Assembly (NCBI RefSeq): GCF_028389875.1
Contig: NC_084663.1
Location: 212,691,876 to 212,755,875, forward strand
DNA: 64,000 nucleotides
Reading direction: 5' to 3'
Source of the DNA: Rhea pennata
Lineage: Eukaryota; Chordata; Aves; Rheiformes; Rheidae
In this document: one piece after another, positions 10,801 to 21,642 of the stretch
How the letters are laid out: each line of letters opens with the position of its first letter
Numbering within the stretch: position 1 is the stretch's first letter
Position numbers and translations under genes: made by a program
The notes under the pieces: generated by a model
Told to the model about the DNA's origin: nothing
Seen by the model: the letters and a program-made list of their open reading frames with translations, nothing else
The model's database searches: none

Positions 10801-13800
10801 TTTTCTTTGCTTTTCTGTAATTGCATTTATTCTGAAGTAAATTGAGACTAGTCTGAGGAAGGGTGTTCCCTACTGCTTTTAATTCATCTTGCTAGTACTG
10901 TTTAAAAATATGGAATGTTTCCTGTTTGATAGATTTCCCTCTCTTGTCCATAAATCCTTTGTGAACTGAATTCTGGGGTAAGTTCTGGCTACAGTAAATC
11001 TTCTACAGCTAGGGAAATGTGAACATTTAGTTTTCAGTCTACACCTACCCTGCAATAGTGTGTTTCATCTGCTGAATAATATTAAATGCTGATCTCAACT
11101 TCTGTGGCTGCAGGAGTCTTGGTTTCTTAGTTGGGTAGGGTACATTTTGTTCTCCCTCTGAAGGTTTTTGTTGTGTTGTGTGTATGTGTGTGTAGGCTTT
11201 ATCCCCTCCCCCCTTTTTTTGTTTTACTTTTGTGAAGAGAGGCAGTCAGAAGTTAACTTCATTGGAAATGGAGCTGGACTCAGCAGCAGCAAGCTGTGCC
11301 TGCTGATGTCAGTTGGGCAAGGATTGGGTCGCTTCCTTGGACATTTTATTTTTGGAGGCAGCTGGCTGGCAGCTTCTTGGCTTTTTAATATCCTTGGAGT
11401 TGTTGCCAGTTTTGTATCTGATAAAAGCTGCTCTCTGTGAAGTAGTCTTACTGTAGTTCTGTTTTTCTGTAGAAAGTCAATTATGTGCTTTTGAAGCTGT
11501 CAGCTCAGTGTCCCCAGCCACAAAGTGATGAATCATAGCTATCTTCTTTGTATTTTTGTGTCTCCAGAAAATAAGATGTTTCATTGTTGCTTAGTTATTT
11601 AAGTATGTAATTCACAGAAGTCAGGAAGTACTTTTGTTCCCACAGTTGTCTTTGGCTCTGAGTGTACTTTCTACCTCTACCATATTAGGTATTAGCATAT
11701 ATTGCTCACTGGCTAGGAAAATGAGAAATTGAGTTCAGAGCTTACATAAATGCCACAGACAATATCAATAAAGGCCTTCCTGTGTTTTATCCATGTTTAT
11801 GGGACTTGAGCCCTATTACAGAACACTCTCACAGATTGTTTGCAGGTTTCTGATTTGATTGTACATATGTTCCAGAAAAGATAGATAAACTGGATTTTTT
11901 TTTGACAAAATAAACATGCTTCTTTTAAATCTTTACATTTCTTAAAGATGACGCAAAAGAAGCACCCATGGCTGAAGGGGAGGAGGAAGAAGACAGTGAT
12001 GATGACATTGAACCAATTGCAGAATTCAGATTTGTACCTAGTGACAAATCAGCCTGTAAGTGAAGTTGGGAACTCATATTTTAGCTTTTTCCCAAATGAA
12101 AGCTCAGTGCTTGACTGAAGTGTTAATATTCCTCACTATATATGGAAGATGCTCAGATACAGAGTTTAGACGATACGATCCTTAGTGTCCTTGGCTAATT
12201 CTTGATTTCTGTCTGCTGAGAAGAATGAAGTAAATAATTTTCTCTCGGTTTAACTTGGAATATGTTGAGCAGTCACTCCATGAAAATTCTAGTGCTGTAT
12301 ATGTAAGATTTTTAAGTATAAATATGTGACACAGATAACATAATCTAGCTAAATTTTCAGAGAACTTGCATGGTAAACACCTTTAATTACAAATTCAGTG
12401 ATATTTGAATCAGTGATAATTTCATTAGGAACATGTCTATGTCCAGATGCTGCACCACTGAAAACCAGTCATGTCCAAACTGGCCTGACATGGCGCTTAC
12501 TGTTAGATCTAAGTATTAGAAATCTTCTGTATTAGGTGCTGCAAGGAATCCACAGACTGAATTGTCCATAGATAGCCCTATCTCACTTTTATCATCAGTG
12601 AAATAGCAAAAAAGTACCATTTAAAAGATAAAGCACTGGACTGGATCTAGGAAACCTGATTTGGTGTTAGCATGTCACTAGCTTGTTGAGTGATGTTTTT
12701 AAACAAGAATTGTGTGGTTGTTTTGGTTGGTAAAAGAACGTTCTCGTTTTCTCTGATCTCTCAGACCCAGAATTCTTGCTTTTTGTTACAGGGTGTTGAT
12801 GGAGAAACAAGGCAGGCTTTTCTCTCCATCTCTGTAACTCCTGGCTGCCCTCGTGTATCTGGTCATACCCATGCATGACCAGGGTGTGCCAGTTGTAAAT
12901 CATTATCCGTTTTCTTAAGCTTCCTAACCATAAAGATTTGCTTGGCCCTAAGGTGAGAGTAGTGCTGGCCGCTTGATTTTGGAGCCATGCAGAAACCATT
13001 AAGATATGCTCCTAACAACATCTTAGCTGTAAGTTGCCATTTTCCAGCTGGGAGTCCATCTCTGGTCTCAGCTGGTAGGCAGTGGTGCAGGTTACTGGCC
13101 TTAGACAACACTTCTCTTTTCTCGTAGTTCATGCTGGCCAACTAAAGCACTGCAAGTTAAATGTTAGCATCATCTTTGGCCACTTGCTGAAAAGATAATT
13201 CTGTTGTGTTTTTATAGTGGAAGCCATGTTTTCAGCGATGTGCGAGTGCCAAGCTCTGCACCCAGATCCAGAAGATGAAGATTCAGACAATGATTATGAA
13301 GGAGAAGAGTATGATGTTGAGGCGCATGGTTAGTAATGTCTGCTTCTTTTCAAATATCTATCAGTGCCTGGATACCTGAAACTTTTCTTATAGTTGTTGT
13401 CATGAGAATGGTTCTGTCTGTACTGTATGTACATTAAGAAGTTCCTTGTTTATTATTGATATTGCTTAAATACTCTTTATGGCAAAAAAGCACAACATAA
13501 AACTCAAAAATTAGGGGAAAATCTGTAATTTAACTGTGTCAGATTCTATTGTTTTCATTTTCAAAAACCCCAAGGCATTAATATCTTTTTTGTTCCCAGA
13601 GAATGTATTTTTATGAGTTCTGTGCCCATGCTATGTCTTGGTCTATTCATGTAACTATTGTGGTATGTTGTTGACATAAGCAGCTTTATAACCTTTCTCA
13701 GTAGCTGTGTGTGTGCTGATCTTGGCATAATTTGCCTAGTTGTTGTCATATTCCCCCCACCCTTGTTCGATCCAGGCTCCTAAATTTATACCTGATGACC

Positions 13801-15549
13801 ATGAACTTGCTTCTGCAGAACTAGGGCAAGGTGATATCCCAAGCTTTTACACTTACGAAGAAGGATTGTCACATTTAACTGCAGAAGGTCAGGCCACTTT
13901 GGAGAGATTAGAGGGCATGTTAGCCCAGTCTGTGAGCAGTCAGTACAACATGGCTGGAGTGCGAACAGAAGACTCAGTAAGGGAGTTTGAAGGTAAGATA
14001 TGCTAAAGAATACATTATTAAAACACTAAATAATACATTAATAATACATTATTCTTTAGTGGGTTTAATGTATTACATTAAAAGTGTTTTTTTTCCCAGT
14101 CTGATTAGTCTGTAAGTATCACTACTGACCAGTATCATGCTATGGATAGTATCATACCATACTGTATGTGTCAGTGGCAGTTTTATCTTTGTTCACAACT
14201 ACAGGATATAAAAATATCTGTAGTCATGTTAGTGTAGGTCATGGATTGAGGACCACTGTGTTAAGAAGTGCTGATTTTTATTGATACAATTTCCTAAGCA
14301 GTGGTAGAGTGAAGTCAACTTAGGGTAAGAAAAATTAAACTTGTCAGTCTACACTGGGCTTAGGAAGCAATTTTTCATTCAAAACGGGCAATCGTGTGGG
14401 GTTTTTTAAGCACTCTGTTTTATAGGCTAATGATTCTGTTTAAAATCAGTGCAAGTTCAGAATCTTGGAAATGTACTGGAACTAATAAATTCTGCTTTTT
14501 TAAAATGTTGGCTTTTTGAAGTCTCTGAATACTATTAGTTGTTTAAACATATGTTTAAAGAGTAAGTTTTTTTTTTTTTTTGATGGAAAAATCTTTCAGA
14601 TTTTGTCATTTTTGCATACTGTTTTCACCTGAGCAATACATTACCTGGGAAAAGGACAGAGCAGTAGTTCACTGCTACCGCTTCTTTTATGATATAAAAC
14701 TCAGTGTTTTACTATGGCCTCACATTTCTAAAGGATTAGTGATGGAAAATGAAATAGCTCTTGTGAGTTTCTAACTATTGGCTTGCTTAGAGTAGTCAAA
14801 TAAAACTAATCCATTACTGATGCATTTGGATTTTTTTTTTAAAAAAAATCTTTGATTGCTTTAGTCACTTGTTTATAGATTCTCTTTGTTCTACAGCTTT
14901 GTAAATTAAGTTATATAACCTAAAGATATCTTTAGAAGATATACTCAAATTTGTGGAATGTCCTTCCTGTAAAAGTTTTTTTTTTTCTGGTTTTTGAAAA
15001 CTTAGAATAGATTGAACAGTAAGTATATCACATGTCTTGGAGTCATTTTCAGCCATTTTATTAGCCTTTCCAATCTGTGCTATAGTCCTGCTTTCTGATG
15101 TGGTAAACCTATTAATATCCAGAGGGGCTGCTCAGTTTCAGAATTCCTACTATTTTTTGATGTTGTAGGTGAGGGGACTCGTTCTTTTTTCAAAAACCCA
15201 AGTATTTTAAATCTAACATTTAAGTCTCTTAATAGGATAAGGTGAGACAAGATTTGTAGGAAGAGGCAGTATCTTTAAGTGATCTATTAATATAGTTGGA
15301 CTAAAAACACAACTTCAGAGCACATCAGTGTTTTCTTAGGGCACCTCAGAACTTCAACAAAGGTATTTTCTACTTTGGTAATCTCTCACCAGCAGAGGGC
15401 ACTCGCTGTCCTTTGTGTGATAATCCCATCTGTTTGTGAGTGCTGCAGTGTTTTGTAGCATTGGCTGTTTTTATTTTTCAGATGGCATGGAGGTGGACAT
15501 AGCACCAGCAGTTGCTGGGCAATTTGAAGATGCAGAAGTTGATCACTGA
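7740..15549 (+). CDS. CLNS1A: CLNS1A, pICln (methylosome subunit / Sm chaperone), six coding exons
   Basis: Coding exons 7740-7858, 9720-9856, 11948-12055, 13218-13328, 13819-13992 and 15482-15549 join in phase to 238 codons plus TGA. This is within a residue of the mammalian protein. The start is GCCATGAGC, a good Kozak context, giving MSFLKRFPPP. pICln is cytosolic. It binds Sm proteins with PRMT5 and WDR77, holds them in a closed ring intermediate and hands them to the SMN complex for snRNP assembly. It was earlier described as a chloride-current regulator. The N-terminal part (about 1-135) is the PH-like fold, with SRLSWLD at 40-46 and HAVSRDLNAYPWEHLYVMVN inside it. Acidic patches lie at about 95-105 and 138-157. 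A conserved region FYTYEEGLSHLTAEGQATLE follows at 168-187, then a serine cluster (S196, S198, S199) in the region phosphorylated in mammals. The C-terminus is GQFEDAEVDH. Identification is by recognition of the family sequence across all six exons. Confidence 0.97.
7862..8520 (+). repeat. G-rich minisatellite, diverged ~60-bp units, in CLNS1A intron 1
   Basis: From about 8100 the same pattern returns roughly every 59-66 bases: a G-run, 'atctgccctgggg', 'gtctct' or a relative, 'ggggtc', 'cccct(g/a)a(g/a)gggg'. Units start near 8102, 8162, 8221, 8316, 8382 and 8448, with a shortened one at 8283. Looser copies reach back to about 7862. Runs of 4-9 G occur several times per unit on the + (sense) strand, so the first-intron RNA could form many G-quadruplexes. 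Units are too diverged for a recently expanded satellite. Confidence 0.8.
8560..9719 (+). other. CLNS1A: CLNS1A intron 1, remainder
   Basis: Intron 1 runs 7859-9719 and ends in a pyrimidine-rich acceptor at 9718-9719 (TTTTTAG). Outside the G-rich array I see no gene, repeat copy or small RNA in it. The short open frames at 8585-8981 have no support. Confidence 0.7.
9720..9856 (+). CDS. CLNS1A: CLNS1A coding exon 2
   Basis: Begins with T, completing a Ser codon, then RLSWLDNSGLGFSLDYPTIS, the most conserved part of the PH-like domain. It ends in AAATTTGAAG before GTAAGC, a strong donor. The exon is 137 bases long and leaves phase 1. Confidence 0.97.
9857..11947 (+). other. CLNS1A: CLNS1A intron 2
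   Basis: The intron holds an A-rich simple repeat at 10284-10333 (A-runs broken by C). Otherwise it holds only unique AT-rich sequence. The 90-codon open frame at 11168-11440 has no splice sites in phase with the neighbouring exons and no recognisable protein similarity, so it is taken as chance. Confidence 0.7.
11948..12055 (+). CDS. CLNS1A: CLNS1A coding exon 3
   Basis: Follows the acceptor CTTAAAG at 11941-11947. It encodes the first acidic loop (EGEEEEDSDDD) and then IEPIAEFRFVPSDKSA. The donor is CCTGTAAGT at 12056. The exon is 108 bases, entering and leaving in phase 1. Confidence 0.96.
12056..13217 (+). other. CLNS1A: CLNS1A intron 3
   Basis: Unique sequence apart from a probable ancient SINE fragment at about 12626-12690. 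The acceptor is TTTTTATAG ending at 13217. No gene within it is supported. Confidence 0.65.
12626..12690 (+). mobile_element. Probable ancient tRNA-derived SINE fragment (MIR/AmnSINE type)
   Basis: The string 'aaagcactggactgg' followed by 'aggaaacctgattt', a 'gtcactagct' segment and 'gtgatg' follows the order of the CORE-type SINE body (an 'actgg', then an 'acctgggtt', then 'cactagctgtgtgac' pattern). It is short and decayed, and recognition is by eye only. Confidence 0.35.
13218..13328 (+). CDS. CLNS1A: CLNS1A coding exon 4
   Basis: Completes the Leu codon of SALEAMFSAMCECQALHPD. It encodes the second acidic tract with EDEDSDNDYEGEEYDVEAH. It ends in CATG before the donor GTTAGT at 13329, which is weaker than the other donors of the gene. 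The exon is 111 bases. Confidence 0.96.
13819..13992 (+). CDS. CLNS1A: CLNS1A coding exon 5
   Basis: The acceptor TTCTGCAG ends at 13818. With it, the split codon gives VEAHE-LGQGDIPSFYTYEEG, which matches the mammalian junction. The exon is 174 bases and ends in GAAG before GTAAGA. The same frame is open upstream to 13740, but a junction at the CCAG before 13777 would be out of phase with exon 4. I therefore place the start at 13819. Confidence 0.93.
13993..15481 (+). other. CLNS1A: CLNS1A intron 5
   Basis: Contains AT-rich direct and inverted repeats just after the donor (14003-14083) and T-runs at 14566-14581 and 14980. No gene within it is supported. The acceptor is TTTTTCAG ending at 15481. 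Confidence 0.7.
14003..14083. repeat. AT-rich direct and inverted repeat cluster
   Basis: AATACATTA occurs three times (14009-14017, 14032-14040, 14043-14051). CTAAAGAATA (14003-14012) is the exact inverse of TATTCTTTAG (14050-14059). TTTAATGT at 14064-14071 pairs with ACATTAAA at about 14075-14082. The RNA could fold into two adjacent hairpins immediately after the exon 5 donor. Confidence 0.8.
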
Positions 15550-15566
15550 GGAGGACAAACGCTGCT
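15482..15566 (+). CDS. CLNS1A: CLNS1A exon 6, end of coding region and start of 3' UTR
   Basis: Encodes DGMEVDIAPAVAGQFEDAEVDH and stops with TGA at 15547-15549. Seventeen bases after the stop is a consensus donor, GCTGCT then GTAAGT, at 15567. The 3' UTR is therefore very probably spliced to a further exon near 17.8 kb, as in mammals, where CLNS1A has seven exons. An exon junction within 50 bases of the stop does not trigger nonsense-mediated decay. Confidence 0.93.
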
Positions 15567-17769
15567 GTAAGTTCTTTTATCCTCAGACACCGATGCTTTT
15601 CCGTCCTGCAGAGCCTTCCTTCTCTCTAATTTGTTTAATGTAAATTATCTCAGAGTGCCTACAGGAAATATCTTGAGATACAAGGATGATGGTGATTTGG
15701 AGAAGGAAAAGATAGTTGTATTGTTCCATGAACTGTCATGTAGTTGTTCAAAATTATGTATCAGCTTAAACTATCATTCTGTTTGGGTAACCTGCCTGTA
15801 CATGCTTGTTTAGAAGACATATCAGCCTTTTAGTAGATTTAGTGGATTAAGAATCATTTGATCTCAGAAAGGTTCTTGGATGTTGATGTATGAATACTGG
15901 CACCATTGCTGGGAAGTTACTGTCCTTAGTATCCATTATTTTGCCCTTAGTGTGCAGGATTTCCCAGGCCTTTCAAGGGGGCAGAAAACCTCACAGCATT
16001 GCAAGCCCATGTCTGCTTTCCCTCTAAGTGGAGCAGGAACAGTTCCTGGTAAAGTCACCAAGCTCCTTGGATGGGGTCATTGTTAAAAGTGCACAACTTG
16101 CAGAGAACTTCAGTTTACGCAGTTGTGCCAGTGTGTCCTCTTGCCTACCATCTCCTTTACTGCTTGTTTTACTCTCAGTGGCATTTCAAGATGTGCCAAT
16201 GTTTCCTAGCCTGGGCTGTGTTGGAGAGGAGAACTGCTTATTCTGGGACTGCTTTCATGGAGAAGTACAGGCCCAGTGGAGCATTAATTTCATCTCTGAG
16301 CAACATCTGCTAGTGGTAGCAGTTTACATGCACTACTCAAGTGGTGGTGAGCTGCCCCCATTCTTCTGGCTCACTTGGAAGTGAAAACACCAGCTCTTGC
16401 CACAACAAGTGATCACAGAACTATCCCACTATAAATGCTAGAGCAGAAGTTTGGGGGAGACAACATAAGGCTTGTGGGAGAAAACATACCATTTGGCAGT
16501 TATCATATTTGACAAATGATGCACTTTAAAATATGAGGGAGACTCTTCAGCTCTAAAGAGGTGACTTCTAGGTAGTGAACAGAGAACTTGGCTCTGACAG
16601 CTCTGCCTCTGAGGTCATGTCTATGCTTAAAAAAAAATCCTGTCTGCTGAAAATTCAAGTTTGAATGCTGCTAGTCCCATAAACATAAGAGGGATTAAGG
16701 AGAGTTACTGGTTGATAGCAGAACTCTAAGGAATCTGAAAATGCTGGTGGAAGTGCTGCTGACTGATTTTCTAGTAAAGCAGGTAATAGTCAGTGGTGTT
16801 TTTCCTGCTCCTTATTCCATACTTTGCATAGTGTAGCAGTCATGAGAAATAAACACTGCTAGTTGAGTAGATGGGGGGTGGTATTCTTTGCCTGGTTCTA
16901 AGCTGTTGCTGATCACAGCTAAGGAGCTTATCCTTGTCAGGGTGGATCAAGTGACCTGCATGTGCAGTGAGTGTCAAGGGCTAAAATGATGTGGTCAAGA
17001 CCTGTGTGGGGGACAGGCCTTTTTTCAATCTACCACCAGCCTCACTGTGTTGATGTAAATTCAAAAATCTAGGATAATCGATTGAAGATGCAACATGAGA
17101 AGGACAGCTCTTTGAGGTCTGTGCTAATCATCCCAGAAACAAACGTGATGGTGGCTTGGGTCTACACTCCAAGAGTAGGGCAGAGAGGGAGCATGCAGTG
17201 ATCTTCTCGGTACTCTCAGGAGCAGCACAGTCCTCCTAACTTTCTGATCTGAGAAAAACAGAATTTGCAAGAAATCTTGTTGGCAATCCTTTGGAGAGCA
17301 GCATGCTGCTCTGTCTCTAAAGCAACTCGTGTTGCATGTTACTGCTCATTACTCAAATGAAATGTGACAGTTGCTTGATGGAGCTCCTGGAAGTCTTGCT
17401 GACAGTTGATCTGTGACGCGTCTATTAGTCTTGTAATAAGCGGTGTTTTGTCTGTTGCATCACACAGTTCCAGTAATTGTGTTTTGAACTAACCAGTGTG
17501 CCCGTGTGTGGGGGAGGTATGATAAGGTCTTCCAGGGCACAGGCTAACAACTGCTGATTGTAGATGCACACTGTCCTTAGATGACCTAAATTCAGATCTG
17601 CTGTGAAAAGCAAAGGTGCTCAACCGTTCTGAAAACTACCTCCCTAGCAAGTTTAAAGTAAACTGCTGTCCTGTGTGACTGTGAACAACGGATAGCTGCT
17701 ACTGTTTAAAGACTAATAATCTTATGTTTTAATGCCCGTTATGTAAACCTGGTGTCTTGTATCTTTCAG
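15567..17769 (+). other. CLNS1A: CLNS1A last intron (within the 3' UTR)
   Basis: It runs from the donor at 15567 to the acceptor ATCTTTCAG at 17761-17769. The 118-codon open frame at 16028-16384 lies wholly inside it, has no recognisable similarity, and is taken as chance. No repeat copies are recognised. Confidence 0.65.
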
Positions 17770-18380
17770 ATTCTTCTCGTGGCACTTCCAAAATAAGCCG
17801 TAAAACTGAAGACGTTGCAGTGACTATCGGGAGTTAACCTTTCTTTTAATGACCTAAGCTTAGACATCTAGGTCTATAAATGCTTTTATAGATGTTTAAA
17901 ACAGGGTTTGACATTTGTGACCACTATGGGTTTATTAAGGGAAAAAAAAAAACAGTAAAACCTCTTGCATCTAACACTTGAACGGGGCTAATCACGGCTC
18001 GTTTCAAAGAAGCCTTTTTAGGAATTCTAGGACTTCAGAAATAAAATTGAAAGCAGAACAGAATTCTAGATTGTCCTAGAATTTTCCATATTTTTGTACC
18101 TGTTCATTGAGTCAGTGGAGCAGAATGGAAAAAGGAATGTTACAAAGCTTCACTAAAAGGAAATAAGATTAACCAAGAATTAAAAGCAAAGTTAAATTTA
18201 AAGCCCCTCAAGTAACTGACTGTCTGTTCAGTGCTATTCCCTGTCACTTCTTTGGGAACAGAGTTTGGGTGGTAGAAAAGATGGAATAAAATCTGTGAAG
18301 TCCAGAATATGAGAATGCTTTGTGTCTTTGTATTAAATGTTAACAACATTGTTAAATAAACTAAGATTTTTTTGTATTTC
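17770..18380 (+). other. CLNS1A: CLNS1A exon 7, 3' UTR
   Basis: Follows a good acceptor and contains three AATAAA signals (18040-18045, 18285-18290, 18355-18360). The last is followed by a T-rich stretch with GTATTT, so cleavage near 18375-18385 is likely. Shorter forms ending near 18065 or 18310 are possible. Confidence 0.7.
18355..18360 (+). terminator. CLNS1A: Poly(A) signal AATAAA, likely CLNS1A 3' end
   Basis: The third and most distal of three AATAAA motifs in the last exon, with a T-rich downstream element at 18366-18378. The nearer two, at 18040 and 18285, may be used as alternatives. Confidence 0.6.
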
Positions 18381-21300
18381 ACAATCCAACTCTGTTGCAG
18401 TTCTCAGTCATTTACTTCAGCAAGCTGCTGGCCACTGGGAACTCTGAGCAGACCTCCTTTGAGTTACAGGTGCTCGCTTTGATGAAAATGGCTTTGATGG
18501 ACTTTTCTTTATATATAAATTTAACCAGATGTGAGAGTAAATGGGCAGAATATTTGCACAGTGCCTCTGTAAGAAAGAATTAGTCTTACTGTGGCATATC
18601 CCAAGTGTAGGAAGCTAAGAGAGAGCTTAGTCTCACTGGAGCTCCCTTTTACTTGTTTCATGTCCCTGCACTTGCTGATGTTTTTGCCATGGGGCAACAA
18701 CAGCAGATTTGAAATTGTCCTGTATGTTCAAATGAATGTCTGATATTAAATGTCCACTATCACTGGCTCTGAAGTAGACTTGTCAAAGTTTTCCTACATG
18801 ATTATGCTGGTATGTGAACAGGTTTTTTTAACAGTCGTACACTCTCGGAACAGTATTAAGTGGTTCTGTCCTGCTCAGCACTTCAGGATATGGCTTGGTT
18901 TTGAGATATGTGGCATGTATTAATTATAGCTGCTCTTTACTATTCCTTGGAAATGTCAGTCAAATTAGTGATGATTTAACAGTATTGTGAACTACTGACA
19001 TTGCTGAATAAATTATTTGGCATGTTATGCAACAAGACATCCTACAAGAAGCTTTTAGTCAGCTTTGAAATTCAGAGCTCATCTGTCTACTGTAAACAAT
19101 ATGCAAAAGAACATAAGCTAATACTTAGGAATTATGAATATTAAATTCCCATGTTGCATGGCCTGTGTGTGGACTGCAAAAGCATGGATAATGGCAGAAG
19201 ACTTCTGGTATACCAACAACAACAAATTTGGTCAGGTTTCCCTTTTTTACAGTTACTCCTTGTCTTTTATATAAAAATATTGTGCAAATGATAATACTTT
19301 GCAGTATATTACAACAATGAAGAACAAAAATACTTTAATCTCCTGTCAGAGAGCAATGTCAGTGCTATAGGCTGCAGGGGTCTAAATAATGAATATTTGC
19401 TAGGAAAAAAAAAACAATCAACGGCCGGGATTTCGTAGAACCAGTGTGGACTAGCAGAACTTTAAACTCAACAGCATTTCCTAACTGTTACAGACAACTT
19501 GGTGTACTCAGTCCTTCTGATGACAGACGTACGCAAGTTAGGCAGAAGCTGCAAAAAATACCAGTTACTGTCTTCTCAGTGTTCTGCTTTGACCTGAAAG
19601 CGAGATTAAAGTCCTGTACAATTAACTGTAGTAAACGGTCTTTCTGTTATTCACTTGTTTCTTTGTTGAGCCTCTCAAAAATGAGCTAAATGGGCTAAAG
19701 CAGTGAAGCTGAACAGCTTTTTATTGGGAGGTGCAGAGAAGAGAAATATTTGACTAAGACCTAAACCAACATCCATCTGGCTCTTAAATTAAATCTTTCT
19801 GGGACTGAGTTAAAAAGGAGGTACCATGTAGTTTTACTTGTGTTATTCCATCATTACTGCTTAACTACTCTAATTGTATGCATATTTTATACAAATACAT
19901 ATATTTATATATATTTTTTAAGGTAGGGATAGAGAGTTAGCAGGGAGGGTACGAGTAGTGAAATTCGTGATAGCTAAGCAGTACTAAAACGCTACTGGTA
20001 CTGTTGTTCATGAAGAAATTTCATGAAACTGTAAATAGCAATTCAAGCTTAAAGGAGACTGGTTTGATTTTTGCATAAGTCTTAATTCCTGAAATGTGGT
20101 GTTTCTGTTGTTTTTCATATTGAAAATAAACTGTACCTGTTAGAGATCCTGGCAGATGAGCACAGTTAACTTACTTACAGAGGAACTGAAGTACTGACAC
20201 TGTACAAGCAGTAGCATGCTCTGGAAGAGAGAGTATCTATCTTGTGTTGTATCAATACAGAGCTCCAAGTGCAATTATTTTGTGATGCTCCCTGTTAAAT
20301 GGACAGATTAATATTAATTTCATTTGGGAAGAAAAGCTCTGGATGAGCTCTGAAAGTAATGTTGAGAATTAGTATCTTATTTGAGTGTACAAGATCTATC
20401 TTTAAAACTTTATGCTTAGACCATTTGTGATTTTCTGCCAAAAATTTTCATAAGCAAACTTTACTTACATATTTTTAGTTTAAAATATTATTGTCTGTAC
20501 CATCAATGCAAAAGTTAAATTCAATTCTTAACATAGCTTTATTTTTCATTCTTTTTTACTAGCTTCTTTTTTGCTTTTGGTTTGCTTTAATTTAGTTGAT
20601 TTTAAGGCTTGTCTAATTTTTAACAATTCTACTTCAAGTAGCTATAAATAGAGAAGCTACTTGTTAATCCCCTAGACTTGTACCTAATTTAAGTTTCTTT
20701 TTAAACTATATGCTATGCCAAAATAAACAATACAGACATACAAAAGTCAGATCTGACCTCTTTGCTTTATGGACTTTGCTTACAGACCTTTGAAAATAAA
20801 ATGAAAGTAGGGCCTTTAATGTAGCAAAACTGGGCTTTCTGTTGATTTGTACTTCTAGTTTCTCTCTTCCTAGCCACCCATTTAACTCTTTGAATTTTAT
20901 TTTTGAGACCTTTACCCTCTGGCTTCATGAGTATGAGAGATACTTAGCCCAATTCTTTACATAAGGCTTGTTTCCATAAGAATCTAGGCTAAAAATTGGG
21001 CCTGATTACTACAGTAAAGACAAAACCTCATATTGGGAGTGGTGGTGGTGGTGGAAAAATCTATAAGGTATGGATCACCTTAAAATAAGTGGAACTGATA
21101 AAAGCAGAAAGTCAGCTGACACTGTCGGGTCAAAGTCAATGAGTCTGCTTTAGAAATGGGAGCAGATCTGGATCATCAGAGACTTTGTAGGCTGTAATTG
21201 GACCATAATGCTGTAAGTGTCTGAACAGTCTTGCATACAACTCCAAAAACTGTATACTTGTAGTATCAATTTTATTCAGTGTTGTAGCAGCCCTCCATAG

Positions 21301-21600
21301 CTGCATTTTAGGTAAGTGGCTGAATGTAAGACCAGCTAAAGGATGAGCTCAAGTAGCAACGTGGTAGTGTTTAGTCCTTGCTGGGAGGAACCTGATCAAA
21401 GATAAGTTTCTTACAATATACCTACTCCAAATAGTAGCAAAATGCAGCTTAATGATAAATCCAACAGTATTTTTTTGTGTATTAGCAGGCTAATTTGTGT
21501 GTGTGTTTGAGGGAAGGGAGGTACATAAAAAAAAAAAAAAAAAAACTAGGGCTGTGGACTAAGACATGAAAAGTATGTCTGAACAGTTGATTTTATTTTG
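18381..21600. other. Spacer between convergent CLNS1A and AQP11
   Basis: No coding sequence is supported. The stretch is AT-rich with several AATAAA motifs on both strands. It includes an A-run at about 21527-21545 and a short (GGT)n at 21035-21055. The two genes face each other here, so part of this may be alternative 3' UTR of either one. I recognise no CR1 copy in it. Confidence 0.65.
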
Positions 21601-21642
21601 CAATGTATTCTAAGCATACGTCAAAAAAAAAAAGATTTTATT
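21592..21642 (-). terminator. AQP11: Candidate poly(A) signals for AQP11 (two AATAAA on the - strand)
   Basis: TTTATT on the + strand at 21637-21642 and 21592-21597 reads AATAAA on the - strand. The first is followed on that strand by an unbroken T-run, a typical downstream element. This would give AQP11 a 3' UTR of about 1.25 kb. Other - strand signals lie further along, for example near 20540 and 19720, so the true end is uncertain. Confidence 0.4.

Noticed and set aside
16028-16384. 118-codon open frame
   Set aside because: It lies entirely within the last intron of CLNS1A, and its product resembles no known protein.
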